Below, piece by piece: positions 20,802 to 21,832 of a DNA stretch of 21,832 nt. The DNA comes from Phycisphaerales bacterium UBA4658 (GTDB taxonomy: Bacteria > Planctomycetota > Phycisphaerae > Phycisphaerales > UBA1924). The stretch lies in assembly GCA_002405485.1 (NCBI GenBank), contig DHLW01000176.1:806-22637 (forward strand). Reading direction: 5' to 3'. A model generated the notes under the pieces. That model searched no databases. It was given only the letters and a program-made list of their open reading frames with translations, and was not told the DNA's origin. Every line of letters starts with the position of its first letter. The first letter of the stretch is position 1. A program made the translations under genes and the position numbers.

Positions 20802-21832
20802 ATGCCCTGCATCCTGAACGACATCCACTCTCGGCTCAACCCCACGCGCGTGGACCGCGTGGAGACGCCACGCTGCGAGCGGGAGCTTGTCGACGCGCTG
20901 GCCCGGGCCCAGGAGCGCGGCAAGCGGGTGTGCGTCATGGGCCGCCGGCACGCCATGGGCGGGCAGCAGTTCGCCTCGGACGCGATGGCGGTGGACACGA
21001 CCGGGCTCACCGGGCCGAGCGTGCTGGACGTCGAGCGTGGGCGGTTGACCATCGGCGCCGGGGCCTGCTGGCCGGAGGTGGTTGCCGCCACGAGAGCCAT
21101 GGATGATGTGACGTCGGAGCGGTGGGCGATTGCGCAGAAACAGACCGGGGCGGACGATCTGACGCTCGGCGGCGCGCTGGCGGCGAACATCCACGGGCGC
21201 GGGCTGAACATGCCGCCGATCATCGCCGACGTCGAAAGCTTCCGGATCGTCACGCCCGGGCTCCAGATCCTCGATTGCTCGCGGACTCAGCACGCGGACC
21301 TGTTCCGCCTGGCGATCGGCGGCTACGGGCTCTTTGGCATCATGACCCGCGTGACGCTGCGCCTCATGCGCCGACGACGACTGCGCCGCCTCGTGGACGT
21401 GATCGACATCGACGACGCGCTCGCGGCGGTGTATCGCCGGGCCCAGCAGGGGTGCTTGTACGGGGACTTTCAGTACGCCATCGATCCGGTGGATGACTCG
21501 TTTCTCCGACGCGGCGTGATGGCGTGCTACCAGGAAGTCGATGCGAGCACGGCCGTCACGGGCGAACAGGTCGGACTGGATCGCGAGCGATGGCTTGGGC
21601 TCCTGGAACTCGCGCACACGGACAAGGCCCGGGCGTTTGACACCTACGCCCAGCACTACCTGCGCACTCATGGACAGGTCTACTGGTCCGACACGATGCA
21701 GCTCTCCACCTACATCCCCTCATACGCCGAGTGGCTGGCCCGCCGACGCACGACCAGTGCACCCGATGAATCGCTGATGATCACCGAGCTCTCAGTGCCC
21801 CCGGAGCGGCTGCTTGCGTTTCTGGCAAACGC
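20802..21832 (+). CDS. PCMH-type FAD-linked oxidase/dehydrogenase, 5' part (partial)
   Basis: The frame is open from ATG 20802 to the right edge (343 residues plus two bases); the C-terminus is missing. An FAD-binding PCMH fold is indicated by RGKRVCVMGRRHAMGGQQF (39-57), AVDTTGLTGPSVLDVERGRLTIGAGACWPEVV (63-94) and QTGADDLTLGGALAANIHGRGL (114-135), then DLFRLAIGGYGLFGIMTRVTLRL. In the vanillyl-alcohol-oxidase-like superfamily such proteins oxidise alcohols, hydroxy acids or sugar lactones. His50 aligns with the position that binds flavin covalently in some members (inference). The substrate domain following about residue 190 has features such as YWSDTMQLSTYIPSYAEW but no assignable specificity. 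There is no Shine-Dalgarno; an inverted repeat abuts the start. It is divergent from recO (65 bp). Confidence 0.85.
   Translation, partial: MPCILNDIHSRLNPTRVDRVETPRCERELVDALARAQERGKRVCVMGRRHAMGGQQFASDAMAVDTTGLTGPSVLDVERGRLTIGAGACWPEVVAATRAMDDVTSERWAIAQKQTGADDLTLGGALAANIHGRGLNMPPIIADVESFRIVTPGLQILDCSRTQHADLFRLAIGGYGLFGIMTRVTLRLMRRRRLRRLVDVIDIDDALAAVYRRAQQGCLYGDFQYAIDPVDDSFLRRGVMACYQEVDASTAVTGEQVGLDRERWLGLLELAHTDKARAFDTYAQHYLRTHGQVYWSDTMQLSTYIPSYAEWLARRRTTSAPDESLMITELSVPPERLLAFLAN

Overview
The window is high-GC bacterial chromosome, most likely from a Planctomycetota member of the Phycisphaerae type. This is inferred from gene content rather than from a marker search. Three export or anchoring signatures typical of that group occur together: a PEP-CTERM-like tail (PAPAS, hydrophobic stretch, RR) on the first protein, two proteins ending in a GC-type dockerin-like module (FLNAWF..GC), and an LEPR-XLL-like N-terminal motif (here LESRSLL). 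Shine-Dalgarno sequences are patchy, as is common in planctomycetes. kdsA implies a Kdo-containing, Gram-negative-type envelope. Most predicted proteins are chromosomal housekeeping or envelope functions; I see no phage, transposase, tRNA, rRNA or CRISPR.

Layout. 1-456: 3' end of a PEP-CTERM-type exported protein. 552-3107: polytopic membrane polyferredoxin (NapH/CcoG-like) fused to a TPR tail, followed by a 58-residue small membrane protein (3344-3520). 3543-4673: kdsA set between two three-unit arrays of a 42-bp REP-like palindromic repeat, then a hypothetical membrane-anchored protein. 5462-6527: minus-strand rpmA with a clear intrinsic terminator, and an exported protein of unknown function. 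6680-7825: tandem-GNAT acetyltransferase. 7826-8416: 591-bp gene-free region directly upstream of dnaA. The plus strand changes from C-rich to G-rich here whichever way the genes point, so this is the best candidate for oriC.

8417-10024: dnaA. 10058-13077 (minus): two adjacent paralogous secreted Cys-rich repeat proteins with C-terminal dockerin-like modules. 13369-14967 (minus): zwf. 15086-16165: a ThiD2-ThiE thiamine phosphate synthase fusion. 16172-16786 (minus): small acidic LEPR-XLL-like protein. 17034-18284: M16 zinc protease. 18310-19809 (minus): HDOD plus degenerate GGDEF regulator. 19942-20736 (minus): recO. 20802 to the right edge: 5' part of a PCMH-type FAD-linked oxidase, with an inverted repeat directly before its start codon.

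The genes do not form one pathway. The features most worth following up are the putative replication origin at the compositional switch, the two Cys-rich dockerin paralogues, the repeat arrays bracketing kdsA, and the polyferredoxin-TPR protein with its small membrane neighbour. No complete undescribed multi-gene defence or metabolic system is evident.
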